Shown: positions 18,287 through 27,276 of the stretch, piece after piece
Layout of the letters: each line of letters opens with the position of its first letter
Position numbering within the stretch: the stretch's first letter is position 1
NCBI GenBank assembly: GCA_902778135.1
Contig: CACYWP010000014.1
Coordinates: forward strand, 1 to 64,000
Reading direction: 5' to 3'
Length of the DNA: 64,000 nucleotides
DNA from: an uncultured Coriobacteriaceae bacterium
GTDB taxonomy: Bacteria > Actinomycetota > Coriobacteriia > Coriobacteriales > Atopobiaceae
The notes under the pieces: generated by a model
The model's database searches: none
What the model was told of the DNA's origin: nothing
Seen by the model: only the letters and a program-made list of their open reading frames with translations
Position numbers and translations under genes: made by a program

Positions 18287-20341
18287 ATGTCCATCACTTA
18301 CACCATCGACGGCGTGAAGGTCGTGGCGGAGCCTTCCGACACCATCCTCACGTCGGCAACCAGGGCTGGGGTCGAGATTCCCACCCTGTGCTTTGACAAG
18401 CGCACCGCCATCTACGGCGCCTGCGGCCTCTGCCTCGTCGAGGTCGAGGGCGTGCCCAAGCTGCTGCGTGCCTGCTCGGCGCGTCCGCAGGAGGGCTACG
18501 TGGTCCATCTGCACACCCCGCGCGTGGACCGCGCCCGCAAGACGGCCCTGGAGCTGCTGCTCTCGGACCACACCGGGGACTGCCGTGGGCCCTGCAAGCT
18601 CAACTGCCCTGCCATGACCGACTGCCAGAAGTACGTCGGCGAGATTCGCGAGGGCCGTTACAAGGACGCCGTGTCCACCATCTACGAGGCCTTCCCGCTG
18701 CCCGCTTCCATCGGCCGCGTGTGCCCGCACCCCTGCGAGGATGCCTGCCGCCGCAAGATGGTCGAGGAGCCCATCTCCATCGCCTTCCTCAAGGCCTTCG
18801 CCGCCGACAAGGTCGAGGCCGATGGCGACCCCTACGAGGTGCAGTGCGAGCCGGACACCGGCAAGCGCGTGGCCATCGTGGGCGGTGGTCCCGCCGGCCT
18901 GACGGCAGCCTACTTCCTGCGTCGCTATGGCCACGCGGTGACCATCTTCGACAAGCAGCCCAAGCTGGGCGGCATGCTGCGCTATGGCATCCCCGAGTAC
19001 CGCCTGCCCAAGGCCGTGCTCGACCGCGAGATCCAGATCATCCTGGATGCCGGGGTCGAGGTGCACACCGACACGCAGCTGGGACGCGACATCGACTTCG
19101 ACGAGCTGCGCGAGCAGTACGATGCCGTGCTGCTGGCCATCGGTGCCTGGAAGTCCATGCCCATGCGCGTGCCGGGCGAGGATCTGGAGGGCGTGTTCGG
19201 CGGCATCGACTTCCTGGAGCGCCTGGGTCTGGGCGAGCGCCCGACCCTGGGCGAGCGCGTGGCCGTATGTGGCGGCGGCAACACCGCCATGGACTGCTGC
19301 CGCACCGCCGTGCGCCTAGGCGCCAAGGAGGTCTACGTGGTGTACCGTCGCACCCGTGCCGAGATGCCCGCTGCCGACATCGAGATCGAGGAGGCCGAGG
19401 AGGAGGGCGTCACCTTCAAGTTCCTCACCAACCCCATCGAGTTCTACGGCGAGGACGGCAAGCTCACCGGTATGAAGCTGCAGGTCATGGAGCTGGGCGA
19501 GCCCGATGCCTCCGGACGCCGCCGTCCGGTGCCCGTGGAGGGCGTCACCGAGGACATCGCCATCGACAACGTGCTCATGGCCATCGGCCAGGGTGCCAAC
19601 TGCGAGGGCGTGACGGCCGACCTCCTCACCCAGCGCGGCACCATCGCCTGTGACGAGCTGACCTTCCGCACGGGCATCGACAACGTGTTTGCCGCCGGTG
19701 ACGTGACCAACCGTGGAGCCGGCATCGCCATCCAGGCCATCGCCGAGGCCCAGAAGGCAGCGCTCTGCATCAACAACTACCTCGAGGGCGACGAGGTGCG
19801 TGCCCGCATCCCGTACTTCGTCAAGCAGGAGAAGACGCCCGAGGACTTCGAGGACGAGCCCAAGCAGAACCGCGAGAAGATGCCTGGCCTCACGCCCGAG
19901 CAGCGTCGCGACAACTTCGACCCCATCTACTTTGGCTTCAGCGAGGAGCAGGCGCTGCGCGAGGCGTCACGGTGCCTGGAGTGCGGCTGCCATGACTACT
20001 TCGACTGCCGCCTCATCCGCTATGCCAACGCCTTCGACATCGACCCCGAGCGCTTTGCCGGCGAGATGCACGACCGCGAGGACAAGCCCGTGGTTTCCGA
20101 GGTCATCATCCACGATCCCGACAAGTGCGTCCTCTGCGGCCTGTGCTACCGCATCTGCGACCAGGAGGTGGGCAAGACCTTCCTGGGGCTGTACAACCGT
20201 GGCTTCTCGACCGTGGTCAACCCCATGGTTCCCGACGAGGCACGCACCTTCTGCGCCAGCTGCCTGAAGTGCGTGGAAGCCTGCCCGACCGGTGCCATGA
20301 AGAGCGTCCCTGCCGTGGAGCGTGTGACCCAGATCCTGTAG
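18287..20341 (+). CDS. GltD-like NADPH flavoprotein with NuoG-type and ferredoxin Fe-S domains
   Basis: A 684-residue protein. Residues of about 1-75 are a plant-type [2Fe-2S] domain (CGLCLVEVEG, RACSARP) and a NuoG-like Cys cluster (DCRGPCKLNCPAMTDC). A GltD-type cluster (CPHPCEDACRR), the FAD site IVGGGPAGLTAAYFL and the NADPH site CGGGNTAMDCCRTAVRLG follow. The C-terminus has two [4Fe-4S] motifs (CVLCGLCYRIC and CASCLKCVEACPTGA). The start follows GGGGAGGGGAGCAGACG. An NADP(H)-binding GltD-like subunit beside NuoE/NuoF-like subunits is the arrangement of the Sporomusa-type transhydrogenase StnABC; this protein would be StnC. That assignment is inferred from architecture. Confidence 0.88.
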   Translation: MSITYTIDGVKVVAEPSDTILTSATRAGVEIPTLCFDKRTAIYGACGLCLVEVEGVPKLLRACSARPQEGYVVHLHTPRVDRARKTALELLLSDHTGDCRGPCKLNCPAMTDCQKYVGEIREGRYKDAVSTIYEAFPLPASIGRVCPHPCEDACRRKMVEEPISIAFLKAFAADKVEADGDPYEVQCEPDTGKRVAIVGGGPAGLTAAYFLRRYGHAVTIFDKQPKLGGMLRYGIPEYRLPKAVLDREIQIILDAGVEVHTDTQLGRDIDFDELREQYDAVLLAIGAWKSMPMRVPGEDLEGVFGGIDFLERLGLGERPTLGERVAVCGGGNTAMDCCRTAVRLGAKEVYVVYRRTRAEMPAADIEIEEAEEEGVTFKFLTNPIEFYGEDGKLTGMKLQVMELGEPDASGRRRPVPVEGVTEDIAIDNVLMAIGQGANCEGVTADLLTQRGTIACDELTFRTGIDNVFAAGDVTNRGAGIAIQAIAEAQKAALCINNYLEGDEVRARIPYFVKQEKTPEDFEDEPKQNREKMPGLTPEQRRDNFDPIYFGFSEEQALREASRCLECGCHDYFDCRLIRYANAFDIDPERFAGEMHDREDKPVVSEVIIHDPDKCVLCGLCYRICDQEVGKTFLGLYNRGFSTVVNPMVPDEARTFCASCLKCVEACPTGAMKSVPAVERVTQIL

Positions 20342-20364
20342 CGCCCGCATCCCATGACGAATGC

Positions 20365-20403
20365 CGGCGCCCCGGCAGCGATTCCGTCGCTGCCGGGGCG
20401 CCG
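20365..20403 (+). terminator. rho-independent terminator of the redox operon
   Basis: CGGCGCCCCGGCAGCG (20365-20380) pairs perfectly with 20388-20403 around ATTCCGT, and is followed by TTTG. It lies 24 bases after the stop of the GltD-like gene. Confidence 0.8.
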
Positions 20404-20463
20404 TTTGTCGGATTCAGAGCGCGGATGGTCCGGTCTGGGCCGCCTCGGCCCGTGCGGCCCTCG

Positions 20464-21147
20464 CTAGAACATCTCCACGTAGCGCGTGCAGTCGAGGACG
20501 CGCAGGCTTTCGGCCAGTGCCTCCTTCTCGCCCAGATGCTGCGTGGTGGCGGAGAGCTGGACGATGGCCGTCCCCACGGGGCTCTTTGACACCGTGAGCC
20601 CACTGAAGCTCACGTCGTGGGAATGCAGCACGTCGAGCAGGCACGACACCTCCTCGTAGTCGGTCACCTCCGCATAGAGGTCAAAGCCCCGAGATATGCG
20701 CTCGATGTAGGCGTCGACACGCCCGAGCAGGGAAAACACGAGCAGGATCATAATGGCGGTCAGCAGGCCCACCTCGAGCCACCCGGTGCCGCAGGCAAGC
20801 CCTATGACGGCGGTGGACCAGAGGCCCGCTGCCGTGGTGAGGCCATGGAGCGACCCGTTGCCCCTCGTTATCAGGCTTGCGGCGCAGAGGAAGCCCACGC
20901 CGGTGACCACGTTGGCCGCGATGCGCGTGGCGTCGGTCGTGACGCCATCGCGTCCGAGGATGATGCACTCTGAGACGATCATGCAGAGGGCGGCTCCCAG
21001 GCACACCAGTACGTGCGTCTTGAGTCCCGCCTTCTTGTTGCGCATCTCGCGGTCCAGCCCCACGAGGGCCCCGCAGACGAGTGCTCCCAAGAGCCGCAAG
21101 GCCAGGGCGCCAAAGGAAAACGTGCGCAGTCCCTCGAAGAGTTCCAT
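20464..21147 (-). CDS. MgtC/SapB-family membrane protein
   Basis: A 227-residue protein with about five membrane helices and a cytoplasmic C-terminal domain. The family motif ALVGLDREMRNKKAGLKTHV is present, as is ANVVTGVGFLCAASLI followed by LTTAAGLWSTAVIGLACG. The soluble tail (LDVLHSHDVSFSGLTVSK) is ACT-like, as in the longer members. Family members have been linked to magnesium homeostasis and to F-ATPase regulation; which applies here cannot be said. The start follows GAGGGAGGGAGACCC. It is monocistronic and convergent with the redox operon. Confidence 0.88.
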   Translation of the reverse strand: MELFEGLRTFSFGALALRLLGALVCGALVGLDREMRNKKAGLKTHVLVCLGAALCMIVSECIILGRDGVTTDATRIAANVVTGVGFLCAASLITRGNGSLHGLTTAAGLWSTAVIGLACGTGWLEVGLLTAIMILLVFSLLGRVDAYIERISRGFDLYAEVTDYEEVSCLLDVLHSHDVSFSGLTVSKSPVGTAIVQLSATTQHLGEKEALAESLRVLDCTRYVEMF

Positions 21148-21275
21148 GGGTCTCCCTCCCTCGATGCCATGGCATCAGTCTAGCAGGTGGCTTGGAGCTG
21201 TCGTTCTCCAGTCGGCCCAACTGGGCCATGGCGTCCGGAACGGGCGTCCCGGTGCGCGAATCGGCGGGAGTCCAT

Positions 21276-21887
21276 CTACTCGAGGGTGATGGTCACATGG
21301 TCCTTGTCGTCATCGATGTCGATGAGCGTCCCCTTGCCGGCGTCCTGGGCGCTCCGGAAGATCCCTGCGATGTCGACGCCCTCCACGAGCCTTTCGGGGA
21401 AGTACGACGTCACGTTGGCGACGAGGCGCGCGGCCGCGAGGGGAATCGTGAAGTTCACGGCCTCTCGCCCATCGCGGATGACGTGCAGGCGGATGCGCGA
21501 GGCCGGGCCGTCAATGTCAGGTTCGGGCTCCTGCTCGGGCTCCGGCTCCGGTGCGGATTCGGGTTCCGGCTCGGGCTCTGCCACGGGCTCGGGCTCGGGC
21601 TCCGTCTCCGCAATGGTCACGGGCTCGGGTGCCGGCACGCTCACAGGCTCTGCCATCCGTTCCGTCTTCGGCTCCTCGGCCCCCAGCAGCTCGTCGACGC
21701 TCACGCCAAAGGTCCTGGCAAGAAGTGGCAGGAGCATGATGTCGGGGTAGCTCTGGTCGTTCTCCCACTTGCTCACGGCCTGCGAGCTGACGTTTGCGAT
21801 GTTGGCAAGGCGCTCCTGGGTCATGCCATGCTGCAGGCGCATGCGGGCGATCCTACGGCCGAGGGTCTCGTTGCTCTTGGGTGTCAT
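21276..21887 (-). CDS. XRE-type regulator with Glu-Pro linker and SHOCT-like C-terminus
   Basis: A 203-residue DNA-binding protein. Residues 5-65 are a helix-turn-helix of the XRE type (LRLQHGMTQERLANIAN region, VSSQAVSKWENDQSYPD). A linker of about 65 residues is made almost only of EP/EPEP repeats. The last 70 residues (IRLHVIRDGREAVNFTIPLA, then VTSYFPERLVEGVDIAGIF) resemble the domain seen in YvlB/LiaX-type proteins, which takes part in envelope-stress sensing in Firmicutes; that link is tentative. The start 21887 follows GGAGCACACC. It is alone, so its target is unknown. Confidence 0.75.
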   Translation of the reverse strand: MTPKSNETLGRRIARMRLQHGMTQERLANIANVSSQAVSKWENDQSYPDIMLLPLLARTFGVSVDELLGAEEPKTERMAEPVSVPAPEPVTIAETEPEPEPVAEPEPEPESAPEPEPEQEPEPDIDGPASRIRLHVIRDGREAVNFTIPLAAARLVANVTSYFPERLVEGVDIAGIFRSAQDAGKGTLIDIDDDKDHVTITLE

Positions 21888-22256
21888 GGTGTGCTCCGAT
21901 TCTCCTTGGGGTGTGGGAAGACGTCTTCTGGTCTCACTATGCCCCGCAAGCGAGCCGAGCGCCATAACGCATCCGTTGAATTTCCGGTTGTGGGAAAACG
22001 AGGCAGTCTAGCTGGGGATTCAACCATTGGTTGGGTTGCTGCCAGATAGGGGGCATGGTGTGGGATGGGTTGTCCGCATCGCCCTGGCGCGATTGTGTTG
22101 ACCTCCGCGACGTCGGGGCGATGACTGGACGACCGTCTTGATGGATGCTGTCGCCTGCCGACTGTGGCAGGACGCTCTCCGCAACGCTCGCCTTCGCGAT
22201 GCCGCTGGGTTTGGACGCATGCGGGAGTTAGGGTGGCAATGACGTTGCACCCGTCC
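21888..22256. other. 369-base intergenic region
   Basis: Separates the XRE regulator from the helicase gene, both on the minus strand. I see no gene or clear hairpin in it. It should contain the regulator's promoter, but no consensus boxes stand out. Confidence 0.4.
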
Positions 22257-24788
22257 CTATGCGAGCAAGCCGGGCAGGGTCTCGAGCGTGCAGGTGCGCA
22301 CCCCCGTCCATTCCTTGGGGAACGCCTCCCGTAGCTCGTCCTCCAGGAAGCGGTCGTCCAGAAGCAGTACCACACCATGGTCCTCCTCGGTGCGGATGAG
22401 ACGCCCTGCTGCCTGCAGCACCTTGACCAAGCCCGGATAGGTGTAGGCGTAGGCAAAGCCCTTGCCCCTCTTTGCGTCGTAGTAGTCCCTTATCACCTCG
22501 CGCTCGGCGCTGGACCTGGGCATGCCCGTGCCCACCACGACGACTCCCACGAGGGCATCGCCGGGCAGGTCGATGCTCTCGCCGAAGATGCCGCCTAGGA
22601 CGCAGAGGCCGATGAGGCTCGTGCCCCTGGGGCGCGTCTCGCGGAATCTGGCGACGAAGCGCTCGCGCTCGGCCTCGCGCATGCCGGGTAACTGCCGTAC
22701 GACCGCGGTCGCGCCGCCTGCGAGGGGCTCCAGAGCCCGCTCGACCTCGTCCAACATTGCGTATGAGGGGAGGAAGGCGAGGTAGTTGCCCGGTCGCGCG
22801 TGCACAAGCGCCTTCAGGTAGGAGGCGATGCGAGCATAGAGCTCTGGCCCGCGGCGCGAGAACCGGGCGCTGACGTCCGACCCGACCAGCACCTGCTGGC
22901 GATGGTGGTCAAAGGCGGACTCGACGTAGAGGGATGCGTCGTCATCCTGAGCCGCAAGCATCTTGCGGTGGTAGTCCAGGGGTAGCAGCGTCCCCGAGAA
23001 GAACACGGCCGCCCTGGCCTGCTCCAGGCGCTCGCCCAGGTCGTGGCTTGGGTCCACGCAAAAGACCTTGAGCCTCCTGCCGCCGTTCTCGGTCCGTCCG
23101 AGGAAGGTGACGTACCCAGCCTCGCTTCGCTGAAGGGCTCCGAGGAAGGCTCGGATCTTGAGGCTCGTGTCCCGCAGGGCGAGGAAGAGCTCGATCGCCC
23201 TTCCGTCTGGCGTCTCGGCGAACTGCTCGAGAAGGGCATCCATGCCCTCGGCCAGCACCGTGAGGGAGTCGGCAAAGGCGTCGCTTATGTGGACCACCTG
23301 ATAGCCCGTCCGGCGCCTCCTTCCCCCGGAGCCTTGTCGAGCGTCTGCCGGCAGCGCCTTGTCCCAGGTGGGAAACGCGGACACGGCGGCGCGTACGGAC
23401 TGCGCCAGACCACCGAGGGCGTTCCTCGCGCGCAGGAGCCGCTCGAGCTCCTTGAGGTCGGACACGACAAGCTCGGCGCTGTACATGTCGCGCATGCGTT
23501 CCGCCAGGTTGTGCGCCTCGTCGACGAGAAAGACGGTGTCACCGCCGCCCGGCTCGTCCGCAAGGCCAAGGAGGCTTGCCGACGGGGCGAACGCATAGTG
23601 GTAGTCGCAGACGATGACATCCGACCAGCGGGCGATGTCGCGCTGGAGTTCGTAGGGACAGACGTGATGGCGCGCGGCAACCTCCCTGACGTGCCTGGCA
23701 TCCAGCACGCCAGCGGTGGCGATTGCCTCGTAGAGCGCGTCGTTGACCGCATCGTAGTGGCCTCGGGCGAGGGGGCACTCGATGGGATTGCAGAGCGAGG
23801 CCAGGGGACGGGAACGCACGTCCGTGCCATGCGCGTTGTCGCGCAGCGGGCAGATCTTGTCGCGCGCCGTCACTGCCAGCACGTTTGCGGCGAAGTCTTG
23901 CTGCCGGAGCAGTCCGAGGCATTCGAGGGCGGCGCGGCGTGTCATGGTCTTTGCCGTGAGGAAGCAGATTCGCGAGACTTCGCCCGAACCCAAGGCCTTG
24001 AGTGCGGGGTACAGGGTCGCGATCGTCTTGCCCGATCCGGTCGGTGCCTGCGCGTAGAGACGCCTGCCCTCGTGGATGGCGGTGGTGACGGCATCCATCA
24101 GCTCTCGTTGGCCGTTGCGCGGCGTGAGGGGGAACGCGAGCGCCGAAAGGGTCCGCTCCCTCCGCTCGTCGTGGTCGATGCGCCATGCGGCCCAGCGTTG
24201 GGCCGCACCAAGGAGGGAGAAGAACCGGTCCTCGATGTCGGGGGCCTGGTACGCATGCTCGAGCTGGCGCACCTCGCCGGTCGTCATGCTCGCGTAGGTG
24301 AGCCTGACGATGACCTGCTCGCCGAAGGATGTCGCGATTGCGGACGGTCCTCGCTTGCTGCGCAGGTAGAGGTAGGCATAGCAGAGGGCCTGCGCCTCGT
24401 GGATGGCGACAGGCTCGTCGATGCCGGAAACGTCGCGCCGCACGCCCTTGATCTCGTCGATGACGAGCGGGTGGATGCCATCGTCGATGATGCCGTCCGC
24501 CCTTCCCTCGATGCGCAGGAAGAAGCCCTCCTGGCCGCTCATGGCATCCTCGCGGATGTCGAGACGGGCCGCATGCGGGCTGAAGGAGCCGCCGGGGAAG
24601 TAGATGGAGCCCGCGAGCGACACCTCCGCCTGATAGGCGTCGCCACCCGTGGCCTGCAGCATCCGGTGGATGCTGCTGCCGGCCTGCATGGCCTCAACGC
24701 TGCCACGCCAGTCGCCTTCCGCATCGATGTCGCCTTCGCGCAGGAGGAACTCCACAAGCCTGCGCACCGACGTCCGCAGCGTCCTCAT
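22257..24788 (-). CDS. PD-(D/E)XK nuclease / DinG-type Fe-S helicase fusion
   Basis: An 843-residue protein. The first 200 residues have the pattern of a RecB/Cas4-type nuclease: GRADGIIDD, VIDEIKG (the Asp and Glu-x-Lys) and HEAQALCYAYLY. The helicase part has Walker A AQAPTGSGKTIATLYP, four cysteines of an XPD/DinG iron-sulfur cluster (KICPLRD, LCNPIECPLARG, HVCPYEL), the DEAH box VFLVDEAHNLAERM and motif VI near QAAGRLIRTEEDHG. Superfamily 2 helicases of this group unwind DNA 5'-3' and act in repair. The start follows GAGGAGGCGAG. It stands alone. Confidence 0.85.
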   Translation of the reverse strand: MRTLRTSVRRLVEFLLREGDIDAEGDWRGSVEAMQAGSSIHRMLQATGGDAYQAEVSLAGSIYFPGGSFSPHAARLDIREDAMSGQEGFFLRIEGRADGIIDDGIHPLVIDEIKGVRRDVSGIDEPVAIHEAQALCYAYLYLRSKRGPSAIATSFGEQVIVRLTYASMTTGEVRQLEHAYQAPDIEDRFFSLLGAAQRWAAWRIDHDERRERTLSALAFPLTPRNGQRELMDAVTTAIHEGRRLYAQAPTGSGKTIATLYPALKALGSGEVSRICFLTAKTMTRRAALECLGLLRQQDFAANVLAVTARDKICPLRDNAHGTDVRSRPLASLCNPIECPLARGHYDAVNDALYEAIATAGVLDARHVREVAARHHVCPYELQRDIARWSDVIVCDYHYAFAPSASLLGLADEPGGGDTVFLVDEAHNLAERMRDMYSAELVVSDLKELERLLRARNALGGLAQSVRAAVSAFPTWDKALPADARQGSGGRRRRTGYQVVHISDAFADSLTVLAEGMDALLEQFAETPDGRAIELFLALRDTSLKIRAFLGALQRSEAGYVTFLGRTENGGRRLKVFCVDPSHDLGERLEQARAAVFFSGTLLPLDYHRKMLAAQDDDASLYVESAFDHHRQQVLVGSDVSARFSRRGPELYARIASYLKALVHARPGNYLAFLPSYAMLDEVERALEPLAGGATAVVRQLPGMREAERERFVARFRETRPRGTSLIGLCVLGGIFGESIDLPGDALVGVVVVGTGMPRSSAEREVIRDYYDAKRGKGFAYAYTYPGLVKVLQAAGRLIRTEEDHGVVLLLDDRFLEDELREAFPKEWTGVRTCTLETLPGLLA

Positions 24789-24989
24789 CTCGCCTCCTCA
24801 CGCGTGTCGACGGATTCCTAGGCCCATGGTAGTCCAAAGGTGGGTCGCCAATTCCGAGCGGGCGTCCGCGCAGATGGCGTTTGTCCCGTGAGACGGGCGA
24901 GGAAACTGCCTCTCAGGGCAGCCGGTGCCCATTTGTGTCGGGGCTGGTTGGTAGCATCCTGTCAAAAGGCTATCGGAGAAGGGAGAGAC

Positions 24990-25865
24990 ATGGGAGCGGA
25001 TGAGGTGGAGGGGATCACCTTCGAGAGGTACTTCGGCGAAGAGGACATTGCCTGGCTGGAGAACCTGGCCAACTACTGGGGTGGCGAGGAGGATGGCTAT
25101 CGGCCCTTCACGGACGACGATGACCTCGCCTGCTTCTGCGCGAGGCTGGCACAGAACATCCTCGACGACGAGCCGCGCAGCTTCGAGTGGCTGCTCGAAC
25201 GCAACGACCGCCTGTTCCGGCACCACGCGGAGGACCCCACCTTCCGCAGGGTCGTGCTCATGGGGCTGGAATACGGTGCGGCGCGCGAGGACGGACCGTG
25301 CGCGAACTACCTGGGTGCCCTCCATGTGCTGGGGACGATGGTGCCCCAGGACTACCGCCGAGCCGTGGAGCTGTACGAGATAGGCGAGCGCAAGGGCGTG
25401 GCCCAGAGCGCGGTCAACCTGGGCTATGCCTACGAGTACGGCTGGCTGGGCGAGCCGGACTACGTGCGCGCCTTCATGCAGTACGCGAAGTGCGCGTCTC
25501 TCGGCGAGCACGCCGAGGCGCTCTACAAGCTGGGAGACATGTACGCTCGCGCGAAGGTGGTCAGGCAGGACCTGCGCGTGGCCTTCCTGCTCTGGGAGAA
25601 GAGCTTCGAGAAGGCCGGCGACGACCTCGCCATCAAGGCGCAGGGTGCCTTCCGTATGGCACAGCTGATGGAAGACCCGGCCAACCAGGAGTGGGACATC
25701 AGGTACGACCCGATGAGGGCCTTCGAGCTGTACCAGCTGGCCGAACGCGGCCTGCGCATCGACATCGCGCACGGGCAGGTCTACTACAGGAAGCGCCTGC
25801 GCGAGGCGATCGAGGGGCAGGAGCGCATTCGCGCAATGCTGGAGAGTGGGGAGATCGAGCTGTAG
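24990..25865 (+). CDS. Sel1/TPR-repeat protein
   Basis: A 291-residue, acidic, soluble protein. From about residue 110 it consists of Sel1-like helical repeats: YRRAVELYEIGERKGVAQSA with NLGYAYEYGW, then YVRAFMQYAKCASLGEHAEA and the final RAFELYQLAERG. No signal peptide. Such repeats bind other proteins; no partner is indicated by the context. The start is set at 24990 after GGAGAAGGGAGAGAC; the open frame extends to 24840 without a binding site. Confidence 0.75.
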   Translation: MGADEVEGITFERYFGEEDIAWLENLANYWGGEEDGYRPFTDDDDLACFCARLAQNILDDEPRSFEWLLERNDRLFRHHAEDPTFRRVVLMGLEYGAAREDGPCANYLGALHVLGTMVPQDYRRAVELYEIGERKGVAQSAVNLGYAYEYGWLGEPDYVRAFMQYAKCASLGEHAEALYKLGDMYARAKVVRQDLRVAFLLWEKSFEKAGDDLAIKAQGAFRMAQLMEDPANQEWDIRYDPMRAFELYQLAERGLRIDIAHGQVYYRKRLREAIEGQERIRAMLESGEIEL

Positions 25866-26016
25866 GGGAGGGGCGTGGGCTAGGGCGAGATTGCCAGGCG
25901 CACGTCGAGCGTTCGATGGGCGAGGGTGGGGACTGCGTCCTCATGTTCCTGCATGCGACGGGGGCTGTAGCGCTCAGGTCGTTCGTAGGTGTCGTCTGGT
26001 CGCCCGAGCAAGATGC

Positions 26017-27276
26017 CTACGCCAGGGCGAACGTGATCTCGCAGCGTGTGCCACCCCCAGCGGGCTCCACGAATCGTACCGTTCCACCGCATGCCATGGC
26101 TATGCGACGGACGATCACCAGGCCCAGACCATGCTCCGGCAGGTCATCGGAAGGTGCCCGACGGAGAGCCTCGAGCATGTCGGCCTCCAATCCCCTGCCA
26201 TCGTCCTCCACCACGAGCAGGCAGCGCCCCCTGCGAAAGAGACGGGGAGGAAGCTTGGAGAGGGCCATCCTCACCGTGCATCCCTGCGTGTTGTGCCGGA
26301 CGCTGTTGCCGACGAGGTTTGCGAGCATGCGCCTGAGTAACGCGGCATCACCCTTCACCTGGCATTGCTCCGCCTCGTCGTCGACGGCGACCTCGATGGG
26401 ATGGCTGCCGTCCGCGTCGTCGTTCAGTGCCTCTGCGGCAACGGAGCGAATGATGGGTGCGAGCGTGACGGGTGTCGCGTCGACGGGCTCCATGGCATAG
26501 CTCAGCTGGTTGGCCACATTGAGGTCGGCAACGAGCGACGCCACCTCGGACACCTTGCCTTCCACGCGTTCTGCCCGCAGACGCTGCTCGGTTCCGAGGG
26601 TCTCGTCACGGGCAAGCGTGTCGGCATCGGCAAGCGCCACCGCGAGTGGCGTCCGCACGTCATGGCTCACCGCTGCGATCCATTCCCTCCGTGCGTGATC
26701 GCGCTCCGCCCATGACTTGCGTGCATAGGCGCGGGCGGCGGCGATTGCCACGACCATGTTGGAGACCAGGAGCGCAAGCACGAGCCCGATGGTCATCAGG
26801 ATCGAGTTCATGTTGGTGTTGTACGTGTACTTCCAGACGGAGCCCTTGGGGGCGCCGGCCACAAGGATGCCGTCGTCGCGTACCCAGGTGGACACGGGGT
26901 AGTCCTCGAGATACCACCTGGTGAAGGAGGCGACGTCAGCCATGTCGTAATGGGAGGGTATGTCTGCTGGCAGGGCCAGGCCCCACGAGACGTTGCCCTC
27001 GGCATCGATGAGCATCGCCCATCGATGCCCCCTTTCCAGGGTCTCGGCGGCCTCGTCGCCGAGCTGATACGAGCCATCCCGAAAGACGAGCTGGTCGGAC
27101 AACTCCTCGATGCCGGGTCCTGCGAATGTTGCCTCGCCACCGTCCGGATAGCCAAAGACGATCAGGAAGACAGCCATGACCAGCGCGTTTATGATCATTG
27201 CGGAAAGCGCGAATGCGGTCGCGAAGCCAAGGATGCGTATCGCCTCCCGCGTTTTGGCAAAGGCTGAGCGACTCAT
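26017..27276 (-). CDS. two-component sensor histidine kinase
   Basis: A 419-residue membrane kinase. Two helices (about residues 15-40 and 180-205) frame an extracytoplasmic sensor domain of about 135 residues. The H-box is AAVSHDVRTPLAVALADADT, the N-box MLANLVGNSVRHN, and the ATP lid VEDDGRGLEADM with EHGLGLVIVRRIA. Its start overlaps the regulator stop by four bases, so the two are translationally coupled. It faces away from a LanFEG-like ABC transporter operon, an arrangement typical of systems that sense antimicrobial peptides; the signal is inferred only from this context. Confidence 0.9.
   Translation of the reverse strand: MSRSAFAKTREAIRILGFATAFALSAMIINALVMAVFLIVFGYPDGGEATFAGPGIEELSDQLVFRDGSYQLGDEAAETLERGHRWAMLIDAEGNVSWGLALPADIPSHYDMADVASFTRWYLEDYPVSTWVRDDGILVAGAPKGSVWKYTYNTNMNSILMTIGLVLALLVSNMVVAIAAARAYARKSWAERDHARREWIAAVSHDVRTPLAVALADADTLARDETLGTEQRLRAERVEGKVSEVASLVADLNVANQLSYAMEPVDATPVTLAPIIRSVAAEALNDDADGSHPIEVAVDDEAEQCQVKGDAALLRRMLANLVGNSVRHNTQGCTVRMALSKLPPRLFRRGRCLLVVEDDGRGLEADMLEALRRAPSDDLPEHGLGLVIVRRIAMACGGTVRFVEPAGGGTRCEITFALA

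Noticed and set aside
16429..18297. 622-residue minus-strand open frame
   Set aside because: Antisense shadow of the NuoF-like gene, rich in Ala/Gly/His/Arg with no motif.
21530..21620. GGCTCGGGCTCGGGCT-like repeats as a tandem repeat element
   Set aside because: They encode the Glu-Pro linker of the XRE regulator.
23043..24821. 592-residue plus-strand open frame
   Set aside because: Antisense shadow of the helicase, which has clear Walker and Fe-S motifs.
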